Assembly: GCA_031362985.1 (NCBI GenBank)
Contig: JANLTO010000030.1
Coordinates: 137,226-201,225, forward strand
From: SHZL01 sp031362985
GTDB lineage: Bacteria > Pseudomonadota > Gammaproteobacteria > Xanthomonadales > SZUA-36
Direction: 5' to 3'
Length of the DNA: 64,000 bases
A program made the position numbers and the translations under genes. Shown one piece after another: positions 26,595 through 35,347 of the stretch (its first letter is position 1; each line of letters opens with the position of its first letter). The notes below the pieces were generated by a model. That model did no database searches and had not been told where the DNA came from. It saw only the letters and a program-made list of their open reading frames with translations.

Positions 26595-27144
26595 AAAGTG
26601 CGTGCACCTTGTCCAGCAGTTCATAGCTGTTCGTTTTCATATTCAATTTCATGCCCACGGCTTCAAGATGATCACGGTTCTGGGCAATGGCGACGTGGGC
26701 ATCCGTGCTGGCTGTCCGCGGAGTTACATTCAACATGACATCCCGTGTGCTGATTGCAAGGGTTTCGCGGGATATTCTGCTCTGCCTTAAAAAATCAACA
26801 GTTCCGACCAGGGACACATATTCCCGGTCCGCGGTAATGATTGCAGAGTCGGCGCTAATGTACCATTCATCGTCCTCCAGCTGAATTCTGATGCGGGGGT
26901 TTTCCACCGTGCCCACCTGGCTGCTGGCATTGTTGCGCAATATGGGTGCATCGATCTGAAGTTTCATTAGCCCGTTTTCATCCAGCAGTTGCGCACTGAA
27001 ATTCCACAGGGCGTAGTTCAGGCGGGTGTCGAGCCGATCCATGGGCTCGCTGCTCGGCTCGGCGTGGTCGCGCGCGACCCACCATGACAAAGCTACGAGG
27101 GACGATAGCACAATGACGTTGCGCCATGTAGTGCGCCGGATCAC
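26581..27144 (-). CDS. lptC: LPS export protein LptC
   Basis: About 187 residues from the GTG at 27144, which forms a GTGA overlap with the kdsC stop. A longer in-frame start at 27207 lies inside kdsC and is less likely. One N-terminal membrane helix (WRNVIVLSSLVALSWWVA) is followed by a periplasmic beta-jellyroll with SADSAIITADREYVSLVG. LptC sits in the inner membrane and hands LPS from LptBFG to LptA. Sequence conservation in LptC is low, but the position between kdsC and lptA is diagnostic. Confidence 0.88.
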   Translation of the reverse strand: MIRRTTWRNVIVLSSLVALSWWVARDHAEPSSEPMDRLDTRLNYALWNFSAQLLDENGLMKLQIDAPILRNNASSQVGTVENPRIRIQLEDDEWYISADSAIITADREYVSLVGTVDFLRQSRISRETLAISTRDVMLNVTPRTASTDAHVAIAQNRDHLEAVGMKLNMKTNSYELLDKVHALYATP

Positions 27145-27695
27145 GTCTGCAGATATTCCTGCAGCCAAATCTTGTCCAGGCCCTGTGCGCTCAGGATCAG
27201 GTAGCACAGTTCACGTACCGCACCCCTGCCACCGGCATTTTCAGTGATCCAATGGACCCGCTCTTTCACCAGGGGATCGGCGTCCGCAACGGTGACCGAA
27301 AGACCAACCCGGTCCAGTACCGGAATATCGATCCAGTCGTCGCCGGCATAGCAGACCTGCTTCTCGTCCAGCCCGGTGCTTTCCAGTATCTGCCTGAACG
27401 CATCCAGTTTTCTGATGCAGCCCTGGTAAACCAGATCTATGCCCAGTTCTTCCGCCCTGCGTTGCACGATGGTGGAGGATCGTCCGGTTATGATCGCTAC
27501 CGGGATGCCGAATCGCTGCAATGCCTTGATACCAAAACCGTCGCGTGTTGAAAAGGCTTTCATTTCATTGCCAGCCAGGTCGTAATACAGATTACCATCG
27601 GTGAGGACTCCGTCGACATCCAGCACCACCAGACGGATTTGCGCTGCTCTTTCGAGCAAGAGCGGGTCTGCTGCCGGCCGGGTGGATTCAGCCAT
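27141..27695 (-). CDS. kdsC: 3-deoxy-D-manno-octulosonate 8-phosphate phosphatase KdsC
   Basis: 184 residues, HAD superfamily. It removes phosphate from Kdo-8-P. The nucleophile motif is LDVDGVLTDGNLYYD and motif II is ITGRSS. The C-terminal acidic motif is YAGDDWIDIPVLDRVGLSV. Length fits the capless KdsC tetramer. The gene is adjacent to kdsD with no gap, in the conserved kdsD-kdsC-lptC-lptA-lptB order. Confidence 0.94.
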   Translation of the reverse strand: MAESTRPAADPLLLERAAQIRLVVLDVDGVLTDGNLYYDLAGNEMKAFSTRDGFGIKALQRFGIPVAIITGRSSTIVQRRAEELGIDLVYQGCIRKLDAFRQILESTGLDEKQVCYAGDDWIDIPVLDRVGLSVTVADADPLVKERVHWITENAGGRGAVRELCYLILSAQGLDKIWLQEYLQT

Positions 27696-28667
27696 TCAGA
27701 CCACGCCGGCCTGCAATAGATCCTGGAAATTCAAGGCACCGACCAGTTGATTGTTTTCGTCGATTACCAGCAGGCCCTGGATCTTGTGGGTTTCCATCAG
27801 CAGGGCTGCCTCGGCCGCCAGGGCATTGGGCCCTATGCGCTTGCCGCCCCGGGTCATGACGCCACTAATGGGCGTTGCGTGGATATCCAACCCGGCATCC
27901 AGCGTGCGCCGCAGATCCCCGTCTGTGTATACCCCCGCAACACTGCCATCGGCAGCCATAACCGCACTCATGCCCATGCGTTTGCGGGTTATCTCCAGGA
28001 TGGTTTCGCTGATGGTGGCGGTAGCGCTCACCTGTGGTATATCGCAGCCGCTATGCATGATGTCGCGAATATGTAACAGCAGCTTGCGGCCCAGCTGCCC
28101 TGCAGGATGGGAACGGGCAAAATCTTCCCGGGTAAAGCCCCGCGCTTCCAGCAGCGCCACTGCCAGTGCGTCTCCCATTACCAGGGCAGCTGTGGTGCTG
28201 GATGTGGGCGCCAGGCCCAGCCTGCAGGCCTCCTGCTCCACGCTAACGTCGATATGGATATCCGCGTGCTGTGCAAGGGTCGATGCTGCATTTCCGGTCA
28301 GGGCAATCAATTTCACCCCCAGACGTTTGAGCGGGGGCAGGATTTCGCTGATTTCACGTGTCTCTCCCGAATTGGACAGGGCCAGCACCAGGTCTTCCGG
28401 TTTGATCATACCGATGTCGCCGTGTCCCGCATCCGCCGGATGAACAAAAAAGGCCGGCGTTCCGGTGCTGGCCAGCGTGGCTGCTATCTTGCTGGCAATG
28501 TGGCCCGACTTGCCAACACCCACGACGACGATATGACCCTTGCAGCTCAGCATTGCGTTGCAGGCAGAGACGAAGTTGCGGTCAATTCGCCCCAGCAGGG
28601 ATTTGATGGCCGCAGCTTCCGTTTCGATCACGGCGCGGCCCAAGTCTAAAATGGCTTGATTGTCCAT
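27696..28667 (-). CDS. kdsD: D-arabinose 5-phosphate isomerase KdsD
   Basis: 323 residues. It converts ribulose-5-P to arabinose-5-P, the first step to Kdo. An N-terminal SIS domain (about 30-180) has VVGVGKSGHIASKIAATLASTGTPAFFVHP (in part: GVGKSGHIASKIAATLAS) and the catalytic-site HPADAGHGD. Two CBS domains follow (about 205-320). Its promoter would lie in the 162-nt divergent spacer shared with ibaG. It is the first gene of the minus-strand array. Confidence 0.94.
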   Translation of the reverse strand: MDNQAILDLGRAVIETEAAAIKSLLGRIDRNFVSACNAMLSCKGHIVVVGVGKSGHIASKIAATLASTGTPAFFVHPADAGHGDIGMIKPEDLVLALSNSGETREISEILPPLKRLGVKLIALTGNAASTLAQHADIHIDVSVEQEACRLGLAPTSSTTAALVMGDALAVALLEARGFTREDFARSHPAGQLGRKLLLHIRDIMHSGCDIPQVSATATISETILEITRKRMGMSAVMAADGSVAGVYTDGDLRRTLDAGLDIHATPISGVMTRGGKRIGPNALAAEAALLMETHKIQGLLVIDENNQLVGALNFQDLLQAGVV

Positions 28668-28829
28668 GTGGGCATTCTACCTGTGAGCAATCCCGAATAC
28701 AGCGAGGGGGTCACTTCCGGTATGATCGCCCGGGCGGCGGCGGGCAGTCAGTCTCCCGCACGGCACTTAGTTTTCACGGAGGTATTTGCCCCCGGGATTT
28801 TGGATACTTTAAGTAGAGGCACAGTATTT

Positions 28830-29060
28830 ATGAACAGCGAAATGGTGGAGCAAATGATACGAGCCGGTATGCCGGATGCGGACGTTACCGTTACCGGGGC
28901 AGATGGGGTGCATTTCGAGGCCCACATCATCAGCGCTGCATTTGCGGGAAAGACGACGTTGCAGCGGCACCGCTTGGTTTATGCCGCCTTGGGAGAGCAC
29001 ATGGGGAGGGAAATTCACGCTCTCGCCCTGCGCACCGACGTGCCAGCCGGCGGAAACTAA
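28830..29060 (+). CDS. ibaG: BolA-family protein IbaG
   Basis: 76 residues from the ATG at 28830. The BolA fold is recognisable: ADVTVTGADGVHFEAHIIS, then FAGKTTLQRHRLVYAALGEHM with the conserved His/Arg helix (key: LQRHRLVYAALGEHM). IbaG partners with monothiol glutaredoxin in Fe-S handling and acid stress. It precedes murA with 1 nt between stop and start, the same order as Escherichia coli. The upstream in-frame extension is non-conserved. Confidence 0.9.
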   Translation: MNSEMVEQMIRAGMPDADVTVTGADGVHFEAHIISAAFAGKTTLQRHRLVYAALGEHMGREIHALALRTDVPAGGN

Positions 29061-29061
29061 A

Positions 29062-30348
29062 GTGGCGACTATCTGTATTGAAGGCGGGGTTGCGCTGGAT
29101 GGTGAAGTTGCCATGTCCGGCGCCAAGAACGCAGTACTGCCGATACTGGTGGCTACCATACTGGGGGATGAGCCCAGCCGGATCGCAAACGTTCCGCATC
29201 TGCAGGACGTTTCGACCACGATGGAACTACTGGGTCGCATGGGTGCGCGGCTGGGCATGGACGAGCAGATGCGGGTCGAAATCGACCCGCGTGGCATGGA
29301 TACCTTTGAAGCTCCTTACGACCTGGTCAAGACCATGCGGGCCTCTATCCTGGTGCTTGGGCCCCTGGTGGCCCGCTATGGGTATGCCCGCGTATCCTTG
29401 CCGGGTGGTTGTGCCATTGGCTCGCGGCCGGTGGATCTGCACTTGCGGGGACTGAAACAGCTGGGCGCCAGGGTCAGCGTGAAGAACGGCAACATTGAAG
29501 CGCGCGCAGAACGCTTGCATGGGGCGCGCATCATGCTGGATACGGTGACCGTAACCGGCACAGAAAATATCATGATGGCAGCCACCCTGGCGCTGGGCAC
29601 CACGGTGATCGAAAATGCTGCGCAGGAACCGGAAGTTGTCGACCTCGCAGAATGCCTGGTGTCCATGGGGGCGCACATTTCCGGGGCCGGCACCAACACC
29701 ATCACGGTGGAAGGTGTAGAACGCCTGCATGGCACGGAATATACGGTGTTACCCGATCGTATTGAGACTGGCACCTACCTCGTCGCAGCGGCCATTACCA
29801 GCGGGCGCGTGCGCTGCACCCGCGCAACACCCCGGCACCTGGATGCGGTGCTGGACCGCTTGAGTGATGCAGGAGCGGAAATTTCTACCGGTGACAGCTG
29901 GATTGAACTGAACATGAACGGAAGGCGGCCACGTGCGGTAAATCTCACCACGGCTCCTTACCCGGCATTCCCCACCGATATGCAAGCGCAATTCACCGCG
30001 CTTAATACCATTGCCGAAGGTACCGGTGTAATCACGGAAACGGTATTTGAAAACCGCTTTATGCATGTGCAGGAATTGCGACGCCTCGGGGCGGATATCC
30101 AGCTCAAGGGCAATACGGCCATTGTCCGCGGAGTGCCCCGCTTGACCGGTGCACCCATCATGGCTACCGACTTACGCGCTTCCGCCAGCCTGGTGCTGGC
30201 TGGATTGGTTGCGCAGGGTCAAACCCACATAGACCGGGTTTATCACATAGACCGCGGCTATGAAAATATCGAAGAAAAACTGAGCCAACTGGGAGCCAGG
30301 ATTCGTCGTATCGGCAGCAGTCGCTCTGCTGCGCCATCCGGGCCGTAA
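29062..30348 (+). CDS. murA: UDP-N-acetylglucosamine 1-carboxyvinyltransferase MurA
   Basis: 428 residues from the GTG at 29062, just after ibaG. It is the first committed step of peptidoglycan synthesis. The catalytic, fosfomycin-reactive Cys is about residue 117 in SLPGGCAIGSRPVDLHL. The start has the conserved MSGAKNAVLP and the end has HIDRGYENIEEKLSQLGARIRRI. About 12 extra C-terminal residues (GSSRSAAPSGP) follow the usual family end. The last 185 nt overlap, on the opposite strand, the frame of the DUF3108 gene. Confidence 0.94.
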   Translation: MATICIEGGVALDGEVAMSGAKNAVLPILVATILGDEPSRIANVPHLQDVSTTMELLGRMGARLGMDEQMRVEIDPRGMDTFEAPYDLVKTMRASILVLGPLVARYGYARVSLPGGCAIGSRPVDLHLRGLKQLGARVSVKNGNIEARAERLHGARIMLDTVTVTGTENIMMAATLALGTTVIENAAQEPEVVDLAECLVSMGAHISGAGTNTITVEGVERLHGTEYTVLPDRIETGTYLVAAAITSGRVRCTRATPRHLDAVLDRLSDAGAEISTGDSWIELNMNGRRPRAVNLTTAPYPAFPTDMQAQFTALNTIAEGTGVITETVFENRFMHVQELRRLGADIQLKGNTAIVRGVPRLTGAPIMATDLRASASLVLAGLVAQGQTHIDRVYHIDRGYENIEEKLSQLGARIRRIGSSRSAAPSGP

Positions 30349-31192
30349 CTACCTCCACCCTGACGCGTTTACTCAAGTCCTGGGCATCTGCAACTTTCAG
30401 ATTCAATTTAAACCGGTCTTCTTTGCCGGATTGCGTTGCTGCACACGGGGCCAACGCGACAACCTCCTTACCAGCGAGAACCATGCTGGTGATGCGCATT
30501 TCCATGTGCGCTCCATCTTTTTTGCCGCGTTCAAGGCGCACCGTCAGGAAATCAAGCGCCGGCGCATGCCAGCTCTTGTAATAGCGTGTATTGGCGCCGG
30601 GTACGAGTTCAACCGGAATGGCAGCCAGGCAACCCAGGGGGGTTTCGAGCTGCTCCAGGGGAAGCGTGCGGTAGGTCCTCGGTTTGATCTTGTCGTCGGT
30701 GACTTCGAAAAACTGTAAATCGGGTTCCTGCAGGCGCAGTCGTCGCTGCAACTCGACTTTCAGGGATAGCGTGTCCAACGCGCCCGGGCCCATATCCAGC
30801 GACAAAACCTGCTTGCCTTTGGTGGTTGTGACTGTGTTGGCCTGCCAGTTGAATTCGGCTGACCAGTCATCGCTGATACCTGCCAGCCGTGAATGATGAC
30901 TGAAGCGGTCGGGGCGAAATTTGTCGTCCAGAAAATACCCTTCCACTTGCTCCGCGTCGGTAACGCCAAGCAAACGGCCAAGGCCGCGGGTGCCGCTGCC
31001 TTCACTGCGGATGATCCAGCGCTCCTCTTGCTTGCGCATGGTGACTTCAGCCTGGCCGGATAGTTTGCCGTTGCGATAGACCTCAAAGTTCAGTTGGTAA
31101 GATAGGGGTTCGGCGTAAAGTTCGTGCGCAAAAAAACACGCGAGCGCCATGACCCCAGACCTGAAACCAAAGTTGAATTCAGAAAGCGCCAT
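30164..31192 (-). CDS. exported DUF3108 protein with an antisense-derived tail
   Basis: 342 residues. A signal peptide (to about HELYA) is followed by the DUF3108 domain, with LSYQLNFEVYRNGKLSGQAEV, GSGTRGLGRLLGV and a C-terminal half containing LAAIPVELVPGANTRYYKSW (shortened: LNFEVYRNGKLSG, TRYYKSWHAPALDFL). Function unknown; the family is periplasmic and often sits next to purN/purM. The domain should end near residue 275. The last 60 or so residues are read from DNA that is the 3' end of murA on the other strand. The start overlaps the purN end by 14 nt. Confidence 0.75.
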   Translation of the reverse strand: MALSEFNFGFRSGVMALACFFAHELYAEPLSYQLNFEVYRNGKLSGQAEVTMRKQEERWIIRSEGSGTRGLGRLLGVTDAEQVEGYFLDDKFRPDRFSHHSRLAGISDDWSAEFNWQANTVTTTKGKQVLSLDMGPGALDTLSLKVELQRRLRLQEPDLQFFEVTDDKIKPRTYRTLPLEQLETPLGCLAAIPVELVPGANTRYYKSWHAPALDFLTVRLERGKKDGAHMEMRITSMVLAGKEVVALAPCAATQSGKEDRFKLNLKVADAQDLSKRVRVEVVTARMAQQSDCCRYDESWLPVGSVFLRYFHSRGLCDKPGLCGFDPAQPIQPAPGWRKRVSR

Positions 31193-31835
31193 CGCGGTTC
31201 AGTAGCAGCGGTTGTTGCAGGGTTTCTCCGTTCACTGTGACGGCGCCATGGGTGGATTGGACTGAACAACGACTGAACAATTCAACGGTTGCCACCAATA
31301 ACTCGTGCTCCCGGGGTGAAAGCCTGGCAGCGAGGGCGACCGGCTGATCGTTTGCTTCGATGGGAATGCGCACTTGTGAAACCACCGGGCCTGCGTCCAG
31401 TTCATCCGTAACAAAATGCACACTGGCTCCGTGCTCATTGTCGCCAGCCTCGATGGCGCGCTGGTAGGTGTTGGTGCCGCGGTGCAACGGTAGCAGGGAG
31501 GGGTGCAGGTTGATCAGCTTGCCGGCAAAGCGCTGCACGACCTCCGGCCCGACAATGCGCATGAATCCAGCCAGTACGACCAGGCCGGGACTGGCCACGG
31601 CAATCAGTTCTGCAAGTTTTCGGTCGTAGTCTGCCCGTTGAGGGAACTCCTCATGTTGCAGGATACTGGTGGGAATACCCGCCTGGCGTGCGCGCTCGAG
31701 GCCACGAGCATCGGCGCGGTTGCTGATCACGTGGTTGATTTCCACCGTTAAACGGCCACGCTCGCAGGCATCGATCAGGGCCTGTAGATTGCTGCCCCCG
31801 CCGGAAATCAGGACCGTGATCCTCAGTGCGCTCAC
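31179..31835 (-). CDS. purN: phosphoribosylglycinamide formyltransferase PurN
   Basis: 218 residues. It transfers formyl from 10-formyl-THF to GAR in purine synthesis. The N-terminal ITVLISGGGSNLQALIDAC is diagnostic. The catalytic region is KLINLHPSLLPLHRGTNTY with the His, and Asp in VTDELDAGPVV. The start overlaps the purM stop by 1 nt (minus strand), so purM-purN is an operon. Slightly long at the C-terminus, otherwise normal. Confidence 0.94.
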   Translation of the reverse strand: MSALRITVLISGGGSNLQALIDACERGRLTVEINHVISNRADARGLERARQAGIPTSILQHEEFPQRADYDRKLAELIAVASPGLVVLAGFMRIVGPEVVQRFAGKLINLHPSLLPLHRGTNTYQRAIEAGDNEHGASVHFVTDELDAGPVVSQVRIPIEANDQPVALAARLSPREHELLVATVELFSRCSVQSTHGAVTVNGETLQQPLLLNRDGAF

Positions 31836-32902
31836 TACGCGGAATATTCCACTCGCGGGCCACTACCCTGTGCGCGAACGCAGCCAATATCCCAGCACGG
31901 AATGCCAGCTTCCCTGGATGCTTCAAGCAGGGCCCCAGCCGCGTCGGCCCGGGCCAGCATCACCATACCGATGCCACAATTGAAGGTGCGCAGCATTTCG
32001 CCGGACTGGATGCCGCCCTGTTCCTGCAGCCAATTGAAAACTGCCGGCCTGGGCCAGGCTTCAGGATTGATCACCAGCCCGGTATTTTCCGGCAACACGC
32101 GAACAACATTCTCTGTAAGGCCGCCACCAGTTATGTGGGCCAGGCCATCAATCGTGCCGGTTTTGAACATTTCCAGCAGCGGCTTGACGTAAATGGTGGT
32201 GGGCACCAGCAAGGCTGCACCCAGCTTCACCGTCGTGCCATCCGGGTTGTGCAGGAGGGTTTCCAGATTGGCCTTACTCACTTCAAGGACCTTGCGCACC
32301 AGCGAGTAGCCATTGGAATGCGGGCCGGAAGAGGCCATGCCCAGCAGGCGATGGCCTGCAGCTATGCGGCTCCCGTCCAGCAATCCGGATCGTTCTACTA
32401 CGCCAACTGCAAATCCCGCGAGGTCGTAGTCTCCAGCACCGTACATACCTGGCATTTCTGCGGTTTCGCCCCCGATGAGGGCACAGCCAGCTTGCCGACA
32501 GCCATCGGCAATGCCGCGAATCACTGTCTCGGCGACCGCTACGTCCAATTTGCCGGAGGCGTAGTAGTCCAGGAAGAACAGGGGTTCGGCGCCGCTGGTC
32601 AGAATGTCATTGACGCACATCGCCACGAGGTCGATACCGATGGTATCGTGCCGGTCCATTTGCCGGGCGAATAACAGCTTGGTCCCCACGCCGTCTGTGC
32701 CGGATACCAGCACCGGTTCACGCCATTTCTTCAAGTCGAGCTGGAACAGGGCCCCAAAACCGCCCAGTCCGTTCAGGACTTCCGGGCGCATGGTGCTGCG
32801 TGCGGCTGGCTTGATCCGCTCGACAAGTGCGTCACCGGCGTCAATGTCAACTCCGGAATCGCGATAGGAAAGGCCGTGCTTTGGTATGTTTTCAGTGCTC
32901 AA
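31835..32902 (-). CDS. purM: phosphoribosylformylglycinamidine cyclo-ligase PurM
   Basis: 355 residues, normal length. It closes the imidazole ring to give AIR. Conserved segments are LSYRDSGVDIDAGDALVERIK, VSGTDGVGTKLLFA, IGIDLVAMCVNDILTSGAEPLFFLDY (in part: DLVAMCVNDILTSGAEP) and GAGDYDLAGFAVG. It starts divergently from the DUF2066 gene across a 100-nt spacer, the usual arrangement in gammaproteobacteria. Confidence 0.95.
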   Translation of the reverse strand: MSTENIPKHGLSYRDSGVDIDAGDALVERIKPAARSTMRPEVLNGLGGFGALFQLDLKKWREPVLVSGTDGVGTKLLFARQMDRHDTIGIDLVAMCVNDILTSGAEPLFFLDYYASGKLDVAVAETVIRGIADGCRQAGCALIGGETAEMPGMYGAGDYDLAGFAVGVVERSGLLDGSRIAAGHRLLGMASSGPHSNGYSLVRKVLEVSKANLETLLHNPDGTTVKLGAALLVPTTIYVKPLLEMFKTGTIDGLAHITGGGLTENVVRVLPENTGLVINPEAWPRPAVFNWLQEQGGIQSGEMLRTFNCGIGMVMLARADAAGALLEASREAGIPCWDIGCVRAQGSGPRVEYSA

Positions 32903-33002
32903 GGCAAAATTCCGCTGGGCAGTGTAATTACGAGTGGCAGACAGCCTATGGTATCTTATTCATGCCGGCGATTGCTTCCGACTTCCTTGTTCAAAATATT
33001 CC

Positions 33003-34037
33003 ATGAGAAAACTGCTGCTCACCATACTTGTATCTACCTGCGCTGTGTTCGGGCATGCGGGATCGCTGCTTGCGGTTGATTCGGGGTTGTACATCGGTGA
33101 GGCCCCGGTGGCAGATCAATCTGCATCAGAGCAGAGGAGGGCAATGCCGCGGGCGTTGTTGCAGGTATTGCAAAAAGTCAGCGGATTGACGGATTTCGAG
33201 GCCTACCCGGATGTGCAGCCTGCCATTCAGAATGCCAGTGCCCTGGCCATTACGTTTTACTACAGCGATAAAGAATTGATATTGCCGGACGGGCAGCCAG
33301 GCAAGCAGCCATATCTGGTCGTGGAATTTTCCGCTGCAGCAGTCGCAGACCTCGCAAAAAGCCTGCAACTACCCATCTGGAAACCCGAACGGCGGCCCGT
33401 TACCGTCTGGTTCGTGGTTGATGACGGAAGCAGTCGCGCCATCATGCCCGCTGCAATGGAATACGCCTGGGAGGGTTTGGCTGCTATTGCCAGTGCAAGG
33501 GGGATGCCAGTGATCCGCCCCAGGCCCGACGAGTTGGGTGTTTATGCAGTAGACCAGCAATTGTTGTGGGGTGGATACACCGAGGAACTGGTGGAAACCG
33601 GCCCCGCAGATGCGTTGGTGATTGCGGCGCGGCGGGAAGGCCAGGATTGGAATATTCGCATGAACATGGACTACATGAAGCAGGTGCGGTCTTGGCGCAA
33701 TCGCAACCCCGACATTCAAATAGCGCTGGCCGAAGGCATGAACAGGGCTATTGATGAGATCGTGGCTCTCAATTCCATCGCGGCGGCGGACCAGGGCCGG
33801 CAAACTTTGGAGATTTCCGTTAGCGGGCTGGCCGTGGGCGGCGACTACGCGCGGTGCCTGGCCTACCTGCAGAAGTTGAGCCTGGTCGAGCGGGTAGAGG
33901 TACGCGCTGCAACCCCGGGCAAGGTACGGTTTTCTCTCACACTCAATGCCCTGCCGGAGTATCTGTTCAGTGCACTGCAGAACGACGGGATTCTTGCTGT
34001 AACGAAAACTGAAGGTGAGTATTCCCTGTTGCCATGA
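33003..34037 (+). CDS. exported DUF2066 protein
   Basis: About 344 residues from the ATG at 33003. It has a signal peptide (RKLLLTILVSTCAVFGHAGSLLA, shortened: LLLTILVSTCAVFG) and then the DUF2066 domain: PVADQSASEQRRAMPRALLQVL, and VVEFSAAAVADLAKSLQLPIW. The family has no proven function. It is commonly encoded divergently from purM and upstream of hda, as here. The stop overlaps the next start by 4 nt. Confidence 0.82.
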   Translation: MRKLLLTILVSTCAVFGHAGSLLAVDSGLYIGEAPVADQSASEQRRAMPRALLQVLQKVSGLTDFEAYPDVQPAIQNASALAITFYYSDKELILPDGQPGKQPYLVVEFSAAAVADLAKSLQLPIWKPERRPVTVWFVVDDGSSRAIMPAAMEYAWEGLAAIASARGMPVIRPRPDELGVYAVDQQLLWGGYTEELVETGPADALVIAARREGQDWNIRMNMDYMKQVRSWRNRNPDIQIALAEGMNRAIDEIVALNSIAAADQGRQTLEISVSGLAVGGDYARCLAYLQKLSLVERVEVRAATPGKVRFSLTLNALPEYLFSALQNDGILAVTKTEGEYSLLP

Positions 34038-34594
34038 GCCTGCGGCTGTTACCCAATGTCCTGACGCTGTTCCGCATGCTGGCGGTCGGCCCGATAGTCT
34101 ACTGGCTGTTGACGGGAGACCACGTGGCCGCGTTGGTGTTGGCAATTTTTGCCGGCGTCAGCGACTTGCTGGACGGTTACCTCGCCAGGCGCTTCGGCTG
34201 GATGACTCACTTTGGCGGGGTGCTGGATCCGCTGACTGACAAGTTGTTGCTGGTATCCACGACACTGACCCTGGCATGGCTGGGCCAGTTGCCATGGTGG
34301 CTGGTTAGTCTCGTGGTGCTGCGCGATATCGTGATTATCTGTGGCGGGCTCATTTACCATAATTTTATTACCCCGATCGTCAATTCCCACCCAACGGCAC
34401 TCAGCAAACTCAATACCCTGGTGCAGATCGTGCTTATCGTCGCCGCGATGCTGGGCCTGGCATTTCCAGCAACTCTCGGACCCTGGAACCAGTGGTTGAT
34501 TTACACCGTGGCGCTGACAACGACCGCCTCCGGGGTTCAATACGTGGTCATCTGGGGTTTGAAAGCACGCCAGCATTACCAGGGTGGCGCCTGA
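34034..34594 (+). CDS. CDP-alcohol phosphatidyltransferase family membrane protein
   Basis: 186 residues with several membrane helices. The catalytic motif D-G-x2-A-R-x8-G-x3-D-x3-D is complete: DGYLARRFGWMTHFGGVLDPLTD splits as DGYLARR, FGG and LDPLTDK (about residues 43-66). The reaction joins a CDP-diacylglycerol to an alcohol. It is PgsA-like, but the true pgsA is usually elsewhere, near uvrC, so the acceptor (glycerol-3-P or another) is uncertain. It overlaps the DUF2066 gene, and hda follows after 35 nt. Confidence 0.85.
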   Translation: MSLRLLPNVLTLFRMLAVGPIVYWLLTGDHVAALVLAIFAGVSDLLDGYLARRFGWMTHFGGVLDPLTDKLLLVSTTLTLAWLGQLPWWLVSLVVLRDIVIICGGLIYHNFITPIVNSHPTALSKLNTLVQIVLIVAAMLGLAFPATLGPWNQWLIYTVALTTTASGVQYVVIWGLKARQHYQGGA

Positions 34595-34629
34595 CGTGCA
34601 TTACCGCAGCAAAAGCTAGGGAGAGCCAG

Positions 34630-35328
34630 GTGTCTTCTGCTGCGCAAATACTACTGCCCCTGGAGGGGCGGCGACCGGACCGGTTTGAGGATTTTGTCCC
34701 CGGTCCAAACAGCAGGGTAGTGATTGCCCTGCAGCAACTATTTGAAACTGCTGAAGGCTGTGTGTTTCTCAAGGGCGCTGACGGTAGCGGTAAAACCCAT
34801 TTACTGAATGCTGCGGTCAACTACGCGCAGGGCCTGGGCCTGAACGCCTTCTACATGGCCCTGGGACAGTTGCCTGATACTGCTGCAGAAGGCCTCGGCG
34901 GGCTCGAAACCATGGACCTGGTATGTATTGATAATGTGGACTGCATAGTGGGGCAGCCTGCCTGGGAAAAAGCCCTGTTCAATTTTTTCAATCGCCTGCG
35001 GGCAGAAGGAGGCACGCTGGTGGTGAGCAGTTCACGCGCTTTGTCTTCACTGCACTTCGAACTGCCGGACCTGGCATCGCGGCTGGCCTGGGGATTGCGC
35101 CTGCAACTTGAGCCCCTGGATGACCGTGGCAAAGCCGAGGTATTGCGCAGCAGATCGGCCGCACTTGGCATCGAGATTCCGCAGGAGGTATTGAACTACC
35201 TGTTAAGTCACGGCGGCAGGAGCATCAGCGTATTGCTGGATAATCTCGAAGCCATTCGTTTGGTGGCCCTGCAGGGAAAGCGCAGAATCACGATACCGCT
35301 GGCACGGGAAGTGCTCGCCAATGAATAG
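34630..35328 (+). CDS. hda: DnaA regulatory inactivator Hda
   Basis: 232 residues from the GTG at 34630, preceded by AGGGAGAG as ribosome site. Upstream in-frame codons lie inside the previous gene. Hda binds the beta clamp and stimulates DnaA-ATP hydrolysis. It starts with the clamp-binding QILLPL segment and has FLKGADGSGKTHLLNA (Walker A), VCIDNVDC (Walker B-like) and LASRLAWGLRLQLEPLDD. Length equals Escherichia coli Hda. Confidence 0.92.
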   Translation: MSSAAQILLPLEGRRPDRFEDFVPGPNSRVVIALQQLFETAEGCVFLKGADGSGKTHLLNAAVNYAQGLGLNAFYMALGQLPDTAAEGLGGLETMDLVCIDNVDCIVGQPAWEKALFNFFNRLRAEGGTLVVSSSRALSSLHFELPDLASRLAWGLRLQLEPLDDRGKAEVLRSRSAALGIEIPQEVLNYLLSHGGRSISVLLDNLEAIRLVALQGKRRITIPLAREVLANE

Positions 35329-35347
35329 TGCATAAAAGGAGTACGGA

